64,000 bases of DNA, from assembly GCA_022661535.1 (NCBI GenBank), contig JAKULF010000003.1, positions 1,426,001-1,490,000 on the forward strand, read 5' to 3'. Source of the DNA: Eutypa lata. Lineage: Eukaryota > Ascomycota > Sordariomycetes > Xylariales > Diatrypaceae. Each line of letters opens with the position of its first letter. Positions within the stretch are counted from its first letter, which is position 1. The position numbers and the translations under genes were made by a program. The notes beneath the pieces were generated by a model. The model worked only from the letters and a program-made list of their open reading frames with translations, was not told the DNA's origin and ran no database searches. Below are positions 25,001 through 37,778 of this stretch, in pieces.

Positions 25001-28000
25001 TCTGGTCCCATCTGGGAAAGGGGGCTATTGACTTACAAGCCTACGACAATTATGTATCCGGTAACTCGCAAACTAAATTAATTAAGGGGATTCCCACCTA
25101 TGCTTGGGACCACCACAACGAGTATTGGCATGAGTCAAGATATGCAAAAGCTATTCGTATGCGGCCGGGCCCAGTACACGAACTATTGGGCCACTTGACA
25201 CCGGATAGCACCGATCAGGACATGCGATGGCGCCATATCTTGCGCCTTTCTGAAATGTCGTGGTTGAAGGGCCATCGACTCCAGAACATCATTGTTTTCC
25301 CCGCAACAGGATATATAGTCACCGCACTGGAAGCTGCTTTGATATTATCCAAAGATGCTCCTGTTACTCTAATTGAGATTCTCGACATTGATATCGTCTC
25401 AGCCCTTGTGTTCGAGTATGACGATTTAAGCATAGAGATTATCGTTTCCTTGACGAACATCTCAAGAATGGGTGAAAATACCATAGAAGCGCAATTCAAG
25501 TACCACGGAACTTCTGGCAAGGACAATGACCCTCTTGAGCTCAAAGCTAAAGGTCACGTTCGAATTCACCTCGGCCAACCCTGCCATACTGTTCTTCCTG
25601 TCAGACCACTGCAACGTCCCAATATGGTTTCTGTTTCCGAGAACAAGTTCTACAAGTTGACATCGGACCTAGAATATCAGTATAGTGGTCAATTCAGGTC
25701 ACTGGTGAATCTTGAAAGAAAGCTCGGCGCTGCAACAGGATCCATTTCAATGGTTGAATCTTCAAGCCACCTGATTCATCCTGCGGCGCTTGATGCTGCA
25801 TTTGTATGTTAACAGGCACCCATAAACCTTTGGTCCCTTGCTAACCAATATTATAGCAATCCACGTTTCTGACATATGTAGACCCCGATGAAGAGTACGG
25901 GTCCATGCATATTCCCAGGAGGATTCGGCGCCTCATCGTCAACCCGGATATTTGTGCACGTGGGAGAAAAGAACAGAAGTCTATGCCATTCGACTCGGTA
26001 CATTCTCTAGCACTCCCCCATGCTAACATGGTTTGTGACATTGATATCTACCTAAGCGACTGTGATCATGCAATGATACAAGTCCAAGGACTGGAATGTG
26101 TTCCGATTTCACAGCATACTTCAGACGACGATAATGAAGTCTTCGCAAGCGTTGTATGGAGTGTCGTAGAGCCAGACATCCAAGCCATAGACTGTGGAAG
26201 CTCTACCATGCCTAACTTCAATGAACTAGCAGCTCTTCGTGAGCGGGCTGCTAACTACTACTTGCGGGTGTTAAATTCAAAGATATCTATCAACCACCTA
26301 CATAGCAACGAAGACCCTTGCAAGGATTTGTATCAACTTGCATCGGACGTAACGTCCTCAGTAGATGTTAAAAACGGGTCATTCTGGCAACCTCAGTGGG
26401 AACAAGATACTCCGGAGATTCTTGCTACGGCATGTGAACCATTCAGGGTGACAGCAGATATGAAGGTTCTTTCAGCCTTTGAAAAGGATGTGGCCGCTAT
26501 CGTAAGGGGGGACCAACCAAGTACCAACCTCTCTACGCGCGCCCAATTGCTTGCAATGTGGTATCACGAAAATTTCGGTGCAGCGGCCTTGACGACTTAC
26601 ACAGTTCAGACAATGAAGCAAGTTGTGCATAGGTTTCCTCATATGCATATTCTCGAAATCAGGGCTGGCATGGATACCGTAACTGAGGCGATATTACAGC
26701 AAATCGGCCATAAATTCGCATCATACACAGTTACTGGGGCTCCCTCTTGTGCCTTTGACAAGGCACAATCGTGGCTTGACTCCCACAAGGACAATTTGAC
26801 CTTCAGAGTATCAGATATCTCCACGGATCTACGAGAACAAGGATTCCCTGAGGGGTCATACGATGTGGTATTAGCACCCCTCTCCTTACATGCAACCAAG
26901 GATCTTAGCCAAGCTCTACGAAATGCACGGCGTATGCTTAAAGCCGGTGGATATCTTATTGTCCTTGAGCTCATACCACCTCTTAGTCCTTTCTTTAGTA
27001 TACTCTTCGAGTGGCTCAGCGCCGGAGATAAGACAACCTCACCACTAGGTGTCGACTCTGCAGAGTGGGATAACTTGCTGCATAGTACTGGCTTCTCGGG
27101 CATCGACACCAGCACGGCAGATCAGGATGACCTGTCACCTTTCTCACTTTTCGTTTCTCAAGCCGTGGACAACAGAGTCTCTTTTCTGCGGGAACCCTTG
27201 TCTGTTGGTTTCCCAACACCAACGTCTGAAATATTGATTCAGGATCTCATCATAGTGGGCGGGAATAGCTTGAGAACAAGTGCACTCACGAGAAAGCTTG
27301 CACTAACGCTCGGCTTGTTTTGCAACTGCCTCAAAACCGTCCGATCACTTTCGGAATTTCAAGGCCTTGTCATCTCGCCCAATACGACCATTTTGAGTTT
27401 GGTGGATCTGGATACACCCGTATTCAAAAATCTCAACAATGAAAGCTGGGAGGGATTGAAGAAGATGGTTCAACTTTCAGGGACCCTCGTTTGGATTACT
27501 CACGGCCGTCTGGCTGATAACCCATATGCGAATATGGTCCTGGGCCTTCTCCGCGGAGCAGTGCGTGATAACCCTGCTCTTGACTACCTAATATTCGACA
27601 TTGAAGATGAGCGTAAGATAAATCATCGTATTATTGCGGAGGCCCTGTTACGGTACAAAGCTGCGTCTCGATGGTGTCGAGAAGGCCTCCACTTAGCAGT
27701 CGAAAACGAGCTCGTCCTTGACAAGGTAGGCCGGATGCTTGTTCCTCGTCTGATAATGAACGAAGATATGAACGAGCGGTATAATTCCAACCGCCGAGGT
27801 ATTCGCCGTCGCATTAAACCCTTTCACCAAAATATTGGCATCACTTTATCTAAGTCAGGGTGGGACATTGATGTGGAACTATGCCCCCCCTCCCAGGGCG
27901 AGCTGCGGGTTACTCACTCAATTCTCTCACCTATTCGAGTTGCTGAATTTACCTGTATGTTCTTGATACTAGGAGAAGACAGAACCACTGGTGATAAGAA

Positions 28001-31000
28001 GATCGCACTGTCGTCCCAGCATAGTACCTTTGTCTGTCCATACACGGATATTTCGGTTGTTACATCGTCTTCAGGCTTTGAACCTGGACTTTTATGGTCC
28101 ACAGCGCATCATCTGCTTGCATCCATTATCCTAAGGAGACTACTAAAGGGCGATGAAGTACTGGTTTATGAGCCTAGTGCCGAATGCGCCTCGGCCCTAA
28201 CTGAGCAAGCGACACTTCTTGGTGTCTGTCTTACATTTGTGACGACGAAGATTGAGATGTCCAGGACACAAGATAATAGTTGGCTGATGGTTCATCCGGC
28301 TACTACAGATCAAAACTTAGAGAGGCTTGCCGGGGAGAGATTCTCCGCGTTCGTCGATATGACCACCCATATGGAAATCAACTCAATTGGAAGCCGTATT
28401 GCCGCTGTACTTCCGAATCGCTGTAGGAAGGATAGCATCCACTCGTTGTTTGGAAGAACAGCTTGGGGTTATGGAGAGTCTCACAGGGAGGAAATTCGGA
28501 ACTGTCTTGTGGAAGCTGTAGGGTGGGCGTCTACTGCTTTGACAAAAGCCAATCGGTCCAAGGGAGGACATATTCCTATATCAACCATCAATTCCGTGAC
28601 TGAAGACCGCAATCGACCACCGCCCCTTACTGTTATTGTATGGGATACTCCTGAAGTATCAGTCCAAGTGCGTCCTATTGACTGTCAAATATCACTCCCG
28701 GACAATAAAACTTATTGGCTGGTTGGACTTACCGGGCGCCTGGGTCTGTCGCTATGCGAGTGGATGGTGCAACGTGGTGCCCGCCACTTCGTATTTAGTA
28801 GTCGAAGTCCTCATATCGAGATGAATTGGCTGGACGAAATGCGCGGAAAGGGAGCTGTGATCAAAATCTCAGCCTGGTGAGTAGATTCTCCACACAAAGC
28901 ATCGTGGTCATCAACTGATTCAGACAACTGGAATTAGTGACGTAACCAAGAGAGACCAAGTAGTTGCGCTTCATTCCGAAATATGTTCAAACATGCCCCC
29001 CATCGCGGGCGTTGCGCAGGGTGCCATGGTTCTCATGGACACAAATATCCAGAACATGACGCTGGAGCAACTTTGGACAGTTACCAAGCCCAAGGTCGAG
29101 GGGAGTATATACTTGAATGAACTCTTCCAGGAAAATACTTTAGACTTCTTCGTATTCTTCTCCTCGGCCGTGGCTGTGACTGGGAATTATGGACAGGCAA
29201 ATTATGCGGCAGCCAACACGTTCATGGCCAGTCTTGCCGAGCAACGCAGGCGACGGGGCCTGGCGGCGACGGTCATTGATATAGGTCCTATCTTTGGGAT
29301 TGGCTATATATCCTGGGCTTTAGAAGGCTCAACTATGGCTAATACGATCTTGCAAACAGCCGGCCTTGCACGCACGTCTGAGAGAGATTTCCATCAGCTC
29401 TTCGGCGAAGCTCTGCTTTCGGGGGGTCCTGGATCTACTAACAGTACCGAGATTCTGTCCGGAGTGCGAACGATCAACCAGGACGAGAAACACAAGCCCA
29501 TATGGGAATCCTGGGCACGTATGAGTCACTTTGTTCGAGCTCATGAACAGGTTGGGAACGCTACGGCAACCGCTACCGAATCCCGAATTACATTTAAAGG
29601 ATCTCTCTCGAAGGCACAAAGTCGCGAGCAAGTCTATGATATTATATTGGATGCCTTCAGTCGCGAGCTTGAATCCCATTTCCAGATAGAAGTCGGGCAG
29701 CTGAGCAAAGCTGAACTAAGTGCCATGCGCTTTGACCAGATAGGCATTGACTCTCTCACAGCAGTGGAGATCCGGGGTTGGTTCACGAAGAATCTCGAAG
29801 TCAACATACCCGTCCTCAAGATTCTAAATGGTGGTTCTATCGGAGAGTTGGTCACTACAGGAACTATGACCATCCCCTCACAGCTAGTTCCGAGCTTGAA
29901 TGGAGGTTTTACAAACGACTCTGGCGTTTCCGCGTCTGTCACTAGCCAGGAGGTAGGAGAACGCTTGAGTACAGGCTTAGAAGGCTTAGCTGAACCCGAG
30001 CAAGAGGCCTCAGTGCCGATTTACGCACCACTTCAACATTCCCTGAGACCCGAAAGGCCCGGTTTGGTCATTCTTAAATCTATCCCTGTATCCTTTACCC
30101 AAGCGAGATTTTATCCAGCCGGGCTTTTCCTGGAAGATCGGGTTGGTCTTAACCATACGGTATGGGCTCGTATTATAGGAGACATAGATCCGGAGAGATT
30201 GCGGCAAGCCGTACGTGCTTTGGGTGAGCAGAATGAGATTCTAAGGACCGCCTTCTTCGACCAGCAGGGGCAACAAATGCAGCACATCTTGGAGACCAGT
30301 GTCTTACACCTGGAACAGCAGCGGATAGGGAGCGAAGAGGAGGTATCAACGATAGCTATGTCAATCCAAAAAGGGCACGTGTACGATGTGGAAAATGGTG
30401 AAGTAATGCGCCTGATACTGCTCACCGGTCCAGCGGGGCAGAATTTCCTTATAGTAGGTCTGCATCCACTGGTCATTGATGCAACATCGTTCCAGATATT
30501 ATTGAGACAACTTGCACTTCACTATAACTACCCCAATCAGAAACATAGGATGAAGCAGTTCTCCGAGGCATCTGAAGAGAGACGCGTCAATTTCAATGCA
30601 GGGAAGCTGGAGGCTGAGCTACGGTATTGGCGAAATGAGTTCGCTACACCTCCTCCCCCGCTGCCCCTACTGACATTGGCAAGCGTCAATGAGCGGCCAA
30701 TTCTGAAGGCTTACGAGAACGCCCGGGCCGACTGCAAAATCAGCGTGAATACCAAAAGGCAGATTTTAAACGTATGCCGTCGGCTCCGCGCCACGCCATT
30801 CCACTTTTACCTTGCTGCCCTGCGAGCTCTGCTTCTGTGCTATACCGTAGGCGAGGAGGACATCACCATGGCAGTGGCCGAGAGTGGAAGGGGTCATAAC
30901 GGTGATGATTTGAATGTCATTGGCCCTCTTTACAACCTCGTGCTTGTGCGCTTGATAGTAAAGCTATCTACCAAATTTGAGGACTTGTTGGAAGCTACGC

Positions 31001-31476
31001 GCGACAAGACATACGCAGGTTTGGAGAACTCCAGGTACCCCTATCCAATGCTCGTAAAGGAGTGAGTAAATCCCACACCCCCGACCCACAAAGATCCTCC
31101 ATATACATGAAATAGACTAACATCGTTCCTTAGACTCCATCTCCAGCGCAACGCGAAACACTATCCATTCTTTCAGGTGTTCGTTGATTACCGCATGGGC
31201 CAGCGCCACACAGTGAACTGGGGTGAGTACAATAAGCTGGTGTTCATGGGGTTTGATTTGAACGTGCCATACGACGTCTACCTCGACACTGTCGATGACC
31301 AAGACGGGGAATGCACGCATTATCTGTTCTTGCGTAAGGATCTGTTTAGCAAAGATGCAGCTGAGAGGTTGGCTAGGAGCTACAAGTGCTTGATAGAGGC
31401 TTTTGCGGCGCAGCCTGGGATGACTGCCAGTGACGTGGATTTATCTGATCCTGTTGATTTAGAGGGCATGAGGTAG
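22066..31476 (+). CDS. Highly reducing polyketide synthase, LovB-like: KS-AT-DH-cMeT-(ER0)-KR-ACP-C
   Basis: Seven exons close in frame to about 2978 aa: 22066-22579, 22717-23044, 23127-23564, 23634-25803, 25857-28876, 28938-31061 and 31134-31476. KS (about 5-430) has [17 protein letters not shown] and [14 protein letters not shown] (about 550-860) has [16 protein letters not shown] (about 940-1220) has a His in [11 protein letters not shown], with N for the usual G, and an Asp in HPAALDAAF. cMeT (near 1390-1600) has a degraded SAM motif, LEIRAGMDT instead of LEIGAGTGG. An ER-like region without the NADPH motif precedes KR (about 2105-2260), which has GLTGRLGLS and [14 protein letters not shown] has GIDSL (near 2427). 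A C-terminal condensation domain (about 2520-2965) has HPLVIDA instead of HHxxxDG. Intron 3 is GC-AG. No thioesterase domain is present. It builds a reduced chain with the trans enoyl reductase at 7745. Confidence 0.95.
23565..23633 (+). other. GC-AG intron in the PKS
   Basis: The donor reads GCAAGG after GTGAACAG, and the acceptor is CACTAG. Splicing yields [12 protein letters not shown], the invariant end of the KS domain. No GT donor nearby gives that motif in frame. Confidence 0.8.
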
Positions 31477-31708
31477 ACTAGGCCGGGTGAAAAGGGGTGT
31501 CCGTTATCATAAATGGCACCCATCGCTGCAGTGCGTTCCATATTTAGTTTTGGTTTGTTTTTGATGGCTTAGATCGCTAAGATCAAACAAGCTTCCTTTT
31601 TGTCCAAATCCATTTAGAATTGGCTGTATTATAAAATGAAAATGTTGAATTGTATTTTATATTATTTAGTATGATCAGGTTAACTAATTGTGAACTCCAT
31701 ATACTTAC

Positions 31709-34700
31709 TTACGTTATACTTGTCGTTGTCCCGTTTTTTAATACAAAGCTACAACACGTTTGGCATTTGGGAACCTCACCCGGCGCCCCGCACTGCCGGC
31801 AATCAAACTCTTCACAGTCATCGGATCCGTCATCACCTCGCGCTCCTTCAAACGTATATAACAGACATCCAACCTGGCATGTACCACCAACGCCGCCATT
31901 ATTACCTAGATAGAAAACCGGAAAGCGTTAGTCCTTTCCATTCTCGAAGAATCATGAAACAGAAAAAGAGAGATGGAAGCCCTCCGGCCTTTTTTTTCTT
32001 CTTCTTTTTCGCCGTGGAAATAAAAGACGGGATACAGCCCCTACAAGTACATAAGATGATATAGTGAGTCACTTACATTTCGTATAATCCTCCCGAACAA
32101 GCAGGTAAGCAGTGATCTGGCTAGGAGAGCCAAGCGGGAACCCAAAGCTCTGCCTATCGACCTCGGTGACGCAGCCGGAAACCCACGCGCAGGAATAATC
32201 GTAATTAACGCCGTGTCCATCCGTGCGGCGGAGCGTAATCGGCTCGTCGCCCGGCCCGATGGTGTCGTCGTCTCCCATCTCGCCCCGCAGGTTGCTGAAG
32301 GCCGTCGAAAAATCGTCCTGATCTCCCGATTGGAGGTCGGCGTGACCGGGGAAGTCGGCCTCGTCGAAGCAGTTAATGGCGCCTCGCTCCAGCGGCGTCA
32401 CCGGCGTGCTGGTGGGAGGCGTGCTGGTGGGAGGAGTCGTGGTCGGGCCCCCGATGGTCGTCGTGGGCGCCGAGTAACCCCCCGAGCTCGGATCCTTCGG
32501 GTCATGGAACCCCGGCGGCGCGCCCGTCGGCTTCGGGTCGCACCAGTAGCCCGAGCAGATGGTGCCGCCGCACGCCGTGCTCGCGCCTCGGCACGTCGGC
32601 CCGGCGGTTGGGCCCGGCGTGAACGAGATGGTCGTCCCGCCGGCGCTGGCCTCCTCGCGCGCCAGGCGCGACTCGATCGCCGCGTACACCGAGTTCGTGT
32701 ACGCGTCACCCAGCGTCATGGTCGCCCACCTCTCATCGTCCCAGGTGCCGACGGGCGCGGCCGTCTGGCTGCCGACCACCACAGTGGACGAGTCTGAGAC
32801 GCTGATGGAGCAACCTGTGATGGTCTCGCACAGCGTGGTCGATGACGTCGTCGTGCCGTCCGAGACGTAGTCGGTCGTCGTGCAGGCCTCGGCCGTCTGC
32901 GTCTCGCACTCGGGCTCCGACTCGGTGGTGAGGCGGTGGTCCGGCCCAATGGTGATCCGAGGCCAGTTGGGCAGGTTTCCACGGATGGTGACGCCAGGCG
33001 GCGGTCGGATTATGTTGATAGGTGGGGGACCTGGCCCATAGATACCCGGCGGCAAGATCCAGTACCAGGACCGGACGTGCGTCTCGCCCCACGAGATGCA
33101 GAAGAAGAAGAACCAGGCCGTGCAGGGCACGTGTACGCCGTCATCGTCGGGCTCGGGCTCTTCGATTTCCTCTTCCTCGGGGACGATTTGGCCGTATGGC
33201 GGCCAGGTTGTGAATACGGGCAGCGGTGTGGTGGTAGAGGTGGACCCAGTCGTCCAGGCCGTGACCAGAGAACAGTCGACGGTAGCCACGGCCGTAGCGG
33301 GCCCGAGGAAGGTGAGAACCCGGGTAGTCGGGCACGCAAAGTTCAAGGTCACATCGGCCGAGCCGGTACACGTCGTGGCGACGGCAACTGCCGGCGTAGC
33401 GAAGACAATAGATGTCGTGGCGGGACAATCGATGGTAATGGCTCCAGTCGAACCTGGGAACGTTACCGTCGTCACCGTGGCGCTGGGCACCGTGATGGAG
33501 ATACTGATGGGAGTAAAGTACGTTGTGCTGGTGGGAAGGCCACTGCCGCTGCTGGATGGCAAGGTACCCGGATCCGTGTATATGATAGAGGGACCGCCGT
33601 TGATCTGGGGCCAAGGTGGAAGGGAAACTGTTCGAGTGCTCTCGCCGCCCTCCCCGTTTGGCAACGTTACAACAACTGGTGAGACGTCCACACTGGGATA
33701 GATGGTGATGGGCATTGCCCCCGACGTTGACACATTGACGTTGGAAAAGCCGATGCCGTCAGTAACAATGGAGGGGACCGAGATGGTTAGAGTAGTGGTT
33801 GTAGTAACAAAGACGGTGGTTGCGACACCGCCGATCGTGGTGCTCGAGAACCCTCCATATTCCAGCGAGGTTGTATAGCTGCTGGGCCGGATGGTGGTTG
33901 ACGACCCTAACGAGGTCGTCGGAATGATCAACATGCAGGATTCGGCCGGGCAGCTCACCGTCGGCGTGTCCCACACGCCGGTGTCAACCCACACAATATC
34001 GACATTGTCAGACCCGGGGAGCGGCACCCACACGCTGATCTCGGTGGTGAACCCACGCTGGTTGTCTTCCTGTGGGACATTGGTGTTGTCGATACCACTA
34101 GCTATATTAATGGTTGCTACTGTGAACAAGTTGTAGATGACGACGCCGGTCGAGCCCTTTACCTCTAGGATGCGGTCCTGGCAGTTGTGGGTAGGTATGC
34201 AATCTTGGTAATATTCATTAAAAAAGCTGTATAATCCGGCAGAGTGGATCATGACATCTTTCGAATCAATGATCTGCAGGCCCCAGGCATAGTTGCACCG
34301 ATCATCCCACACTTCAGCCGCGACTTCGCAGTCACTGAAGTCAGGGTCGTTGGGAAAGGTGGCAGCCGCACGGAAAGGTGCTGGGGGCCCAGGGTTTGGC
34401 TGATAGTAAGGCGACTCGGTCTGTATATGGCCCATATACACACTCTTAGCGCCACTTATAAGATAGTTGTAGAGGACCGAGTGCTCGGAGCCACCGCCGT
34501 AGAACCACGAGGGGCCCTCGGATTCAATAAGCATGCCGCGGGCGCCGAATATAGAAATCTGCGTTGAGCTCGAGTCGGGTTCGTTGTAGATGGACTTGTC
34601 GTTGTCATGATCGCTCACCCATGCCCACACGTTTTCGAAATACCCGTTCGCCTGAGCTGTTACGCGAAACATAAGTGAGGCAGCGATACACTCGGCATTA

Positions 34701-36786
34701 TTGCTGAACTTAGGGCATTTGCTCAGATCGAGATCAGTCCCCAAGGCGCCGCCGACACGGAAGTGCGAGTCCCACATCGCAGCCGCCCCCTGCGAGACCG
34801 CTGCGACGTTCCACTCCATTAAGATGGCGCCGGCCATAGCACCGCGTACCGAGAATAACATTTCGGTGATTTCCATAGAGCCTATGTCGCCCTTGTTGCC
34901 GACCTGTACCATGACTTTGGGGTTTTTCATGTCGCTGAAGTAGAAGCCTGATCCTAGAATCTGCGACCACAAGGAGCCTTGCACGACTGAGTTGGTCGGA
35001 ATGTTTATCGTGGAACCAACCGCATAGACCCCGGCTGGGAAGTACGCGATCTGGCCTTCGTCCACAGCCTGTTGTAGAAAGGCGTTGATGCAAGACGCTT
35101 GGTCGCCGGTGGCGTCATTCTTGCACCCGCCGTCCGTAGTCGCAACCAAGAAGGAATCAACACTATGCTTCTCATACTGCGGTCGTGAGCGTACATAAAG
35201 TAAGCCATCGGAATCGTCCAGGCCCTCGCCCCTTCCAGGAGCTGTCACAGCGCCAGTCTGTGTTGAGCCGTCTGACCCATTGTATCGCTTGCCCGTGGCC
35301 CACAGGTCGGAGTTTCCCGACAGAATCGTGCTACCACCCACAGCCATGACCGGGTTGGCCACATTTTCGAAGACGGTGTTATCGAGAACAATGTTAGGTG
35401 ATGTAGAGAGGCTGTTTGTCAGGACGCCAACATCCACGTCGCTGATGGTGGAGTCGATGATAGACACACTACCTATGCCCTGACCGCTGTCGCCGCCCAC
35501 TCCTGAAATGTTGAAGGCAATAGAGCCGCCATTGACGGTTATCTGCTGCCAATTCCAACCCCAGTCCCAGACCATTTGTACGGCCGTGTTACACTGGTTG
35601 AAAACCAGGTTGCGCGCCGTGTACTGCTGAGAGCCCGCGCGCCAGCCGATATTGCCGCCATTAAATTCGAGGTCAGACACGAACCCGCCGCTCCCGTTTT
35701 CGGTGAAGATGCCGACGGCCGTCGTAGTGCTCGTGGTAGGCATATCAAACACCAGGTTTTGCAGCGACGTGGCCTGAGATACCTGCCAATGGATTCCCGT
35801 GGGCACGAGGTCCTGGTCATTCTCGGCCGTCGATTCCGGCATGTCGTTGAGGTCAAAGCGGAAATTGCGGATTTGGCGGAAGAACTGGTTCTGGTTGATA
35901 TACCATTGCTGGCCCGAGGCGCCGGGGATGTAGGGGTCTACGTCGAACATAGCGATACCCTGAAACTCGTCGCAGCCTTTGATGATGGGCATGTCGTTGG
36001 GGTCGCCGACAAACTGCGTGTAGTAATACTGAATCGCGGGGGAGCAGATCTTGTAGGTGCCCCCCGGAAAGTAAACGATGGCGCCCTGCGAGAATGTGTT
36101 GCCGCACTTCTCGCCGCATCGCGTCTGGGAGTCACCGACCGAGTCCTTGTTCCAACTGGCCGAGGCCGCGTTGAGTGCCTCGGTCGTGTCTGTGTCTCCC
36201 GAGTTATCGGCGCCAAAGTCATCAACGACGTTGCGGAAGAACTGGTAGTCGTCTCCACCAGCATGCGGTTGCTTTTTTTTTCACGGTACATATTAGAGCC
36301 ATGTCGTGATTAACCTGCGATTTCGCATAGGGGAACCGAGGATGCTAAAGGGGCGCAGAACTTACGGTTCCCAAAGGTCCCAAACTCGAGAGCCAGAAGT
36401 CAGACGACTGTCGCTTGCGGTCGCCAGGCTTGAAGCTTGTTCGCTTCGTACCGTTAGACCCGGCATAGCCGCCGCGGAGTACAGTGCCGCTCTGAAGATT
36501 GGTCAAGTAATTATTCAGGCTGTCCGAGTACGCCCAGACTGGGCCATTCTGCCTGCCTTTGTCAGGCGCTGTCTTGTAGTAGTTGTGCTGGTTGTCAACC
36601 ATGTACGCCGGCGCGGGCTGTGAAGAGAGACGTCAGCATTGTTCTTGGACACGACAGAGAGCCATGACCTACCCGTGGGTTGTAAGGGAGCTCAGTGGTA
36701 TTCAGACCGCGAATCGTGCTGGCCGACCGCACGAGGCTCCATTGTGCGGCCAGAAAAGTTAGGAAAAGAGTGAATGGTGCCGTCAT
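31709..36786 (-). CDS. Secreted GH55-type exo-beta-1,3-glucanase-like protein with long Ser/Thr/Pro and Cys-rich C-terminus
   Basis: Four exons (36786-36673, 36617-36366, 36271-32077, 31905-31709) give about 1585 aa. The long frame appears to stop at 32069, but a GTAAGT donor at 32076 and a TCTAG acceptor at 31906 join in phase and add a 65-aa cysteine-dense end (CNNGGVGGTCQVGC, then CRQCGAPG and CQTCC). The start gives a signal peptide (MTAPFTLFLTFLAAQ; an ATG six codons upstream is possible). The body has twin pectate-lyase-type beta-helix segments: VDDFGADNSGDTDTTEA with IVYFPGGTYKI, and ATTDGGCKNDATGDQAS with IAYFPAGVYAVGSTI. After about residue 880 it becomes Thr/Ser/Pro/Val-rich and cell-wall-like. 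GH55 enzymes cleave beta-1,3-glucan from chain ends, and catalytic residues were not assigned here. It is roughly twice the usual family length. It is convergent with the PKS. Confidence 0.85.
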
Positions 36787-37778
36787 GGTGCTGTACCGCT
36801 TCAATCCCGATACTAATGAGTCGAAGAGACACAGAGCAGCGCGGTAACTGAGGGAATCCCATAGCTCAAGGGGAGGGCATCCTCTATCATTTCACTAGAA
36901 GCATCGCTGACCTGGAAACAGCCTCACCGGGTCCGAATTCCGCCCATGAAGGGCCGACTCAGCCCACCATGACTGATGCAGACACTACCACCCATCTTGA
37001 TTGTAAGCCTAGACCATTCTATCATACCATTAGGTCTCATTTCAAGAACGTAAAGCCGTATAGTACGTTCTTTTGGGCTTCATTGGGGATATTAGAGGCT
37101 AATTTCCCACCACCACGTGAATAGAGAGGTATTGTAGGATTCTCCGGCTTGGCATTGGGGAATTTGGGGGCCGAGGACGGTCCATCGGAGCCGTCGGATG
37201 GTCTGTCACGCAGGACTCACCCTATACCGTCTGCAGCCGACGGCAAGGTGCTGCAGGACCCCTGGTGGAGGATCGGTGCAGTTATCTTAGCAGTTCCTTG
37301 CAGGAACTTCTGAAATACATGTAATCAATGGTCATGAGGCCATGTAATCCTCCCTTATAGCATGATTATTGATGCGAGGTCTAGATCTCCTGCATTCGGG
37401 CGGCGGGCGACTATATGATCCGGTCTATAGATCAGTAAAGGGACTAGATCAGTAAGAGGGCGAAAGGTTCACTCAATACGTCAGGCTGTTCTCAATCGTG
37501 TAAGAAATACGAAGTCGGCGTCGGTCGAGTATGTAACGGATAGCGAAGCAGCATTATACCATACTAAGGATCACAAGACCACGCTCTAAGTCGTCTTTCG
37601 ACCGCTCCTAGATATCTTGATACCTAGCTAGGTGATTATAAATTGACATACGTCCTTTGTCTTATCCGCCCCAGTCACCATCAGTGCAATTCAGCTCCTG
37701 TGCCTCTGAGTTCCCAGTAATCCTTACTAGAAGGCTGGAGCTCTCTCAGATTCACTCCAAACGTCCTTCTCGCTCAAG
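36787..37778. promoter_or_regulatory. Divergent promoter region, GH55-like / small secreted protein
   Basis: 990 bp between two outward-facing start codons of secreted-protein genes. No factor site was recognised beyond a TATA-like box near 37637. Confidence 0.45.
37637..37642 (+). promoter_or_regulatory. Candidate TATA box of the small secreted protein gene
   Basis: TATAAA lies about 137 bp before the ATG at 37779. Position and sequence only. Confidence 0.4.

Noticed and set aside
22066..31476. PKS-NRPS hybrid
   Set aside because: The C domain is followed directly by the stop codon; no adenylation or thiolation domain is present.
32213..33701. Several plus-strand open frames of 100-250 codons
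   Set aside because: They lie antisense to the GC-rich GH55-like exon, are Arg/Gly/Val-biased and lack motifs or introns.
35576..36313. 245-codon plus-strand frame
   Set aside because: Antisense shadow of the GH55-like beta-helix region, which has clear family motifs.
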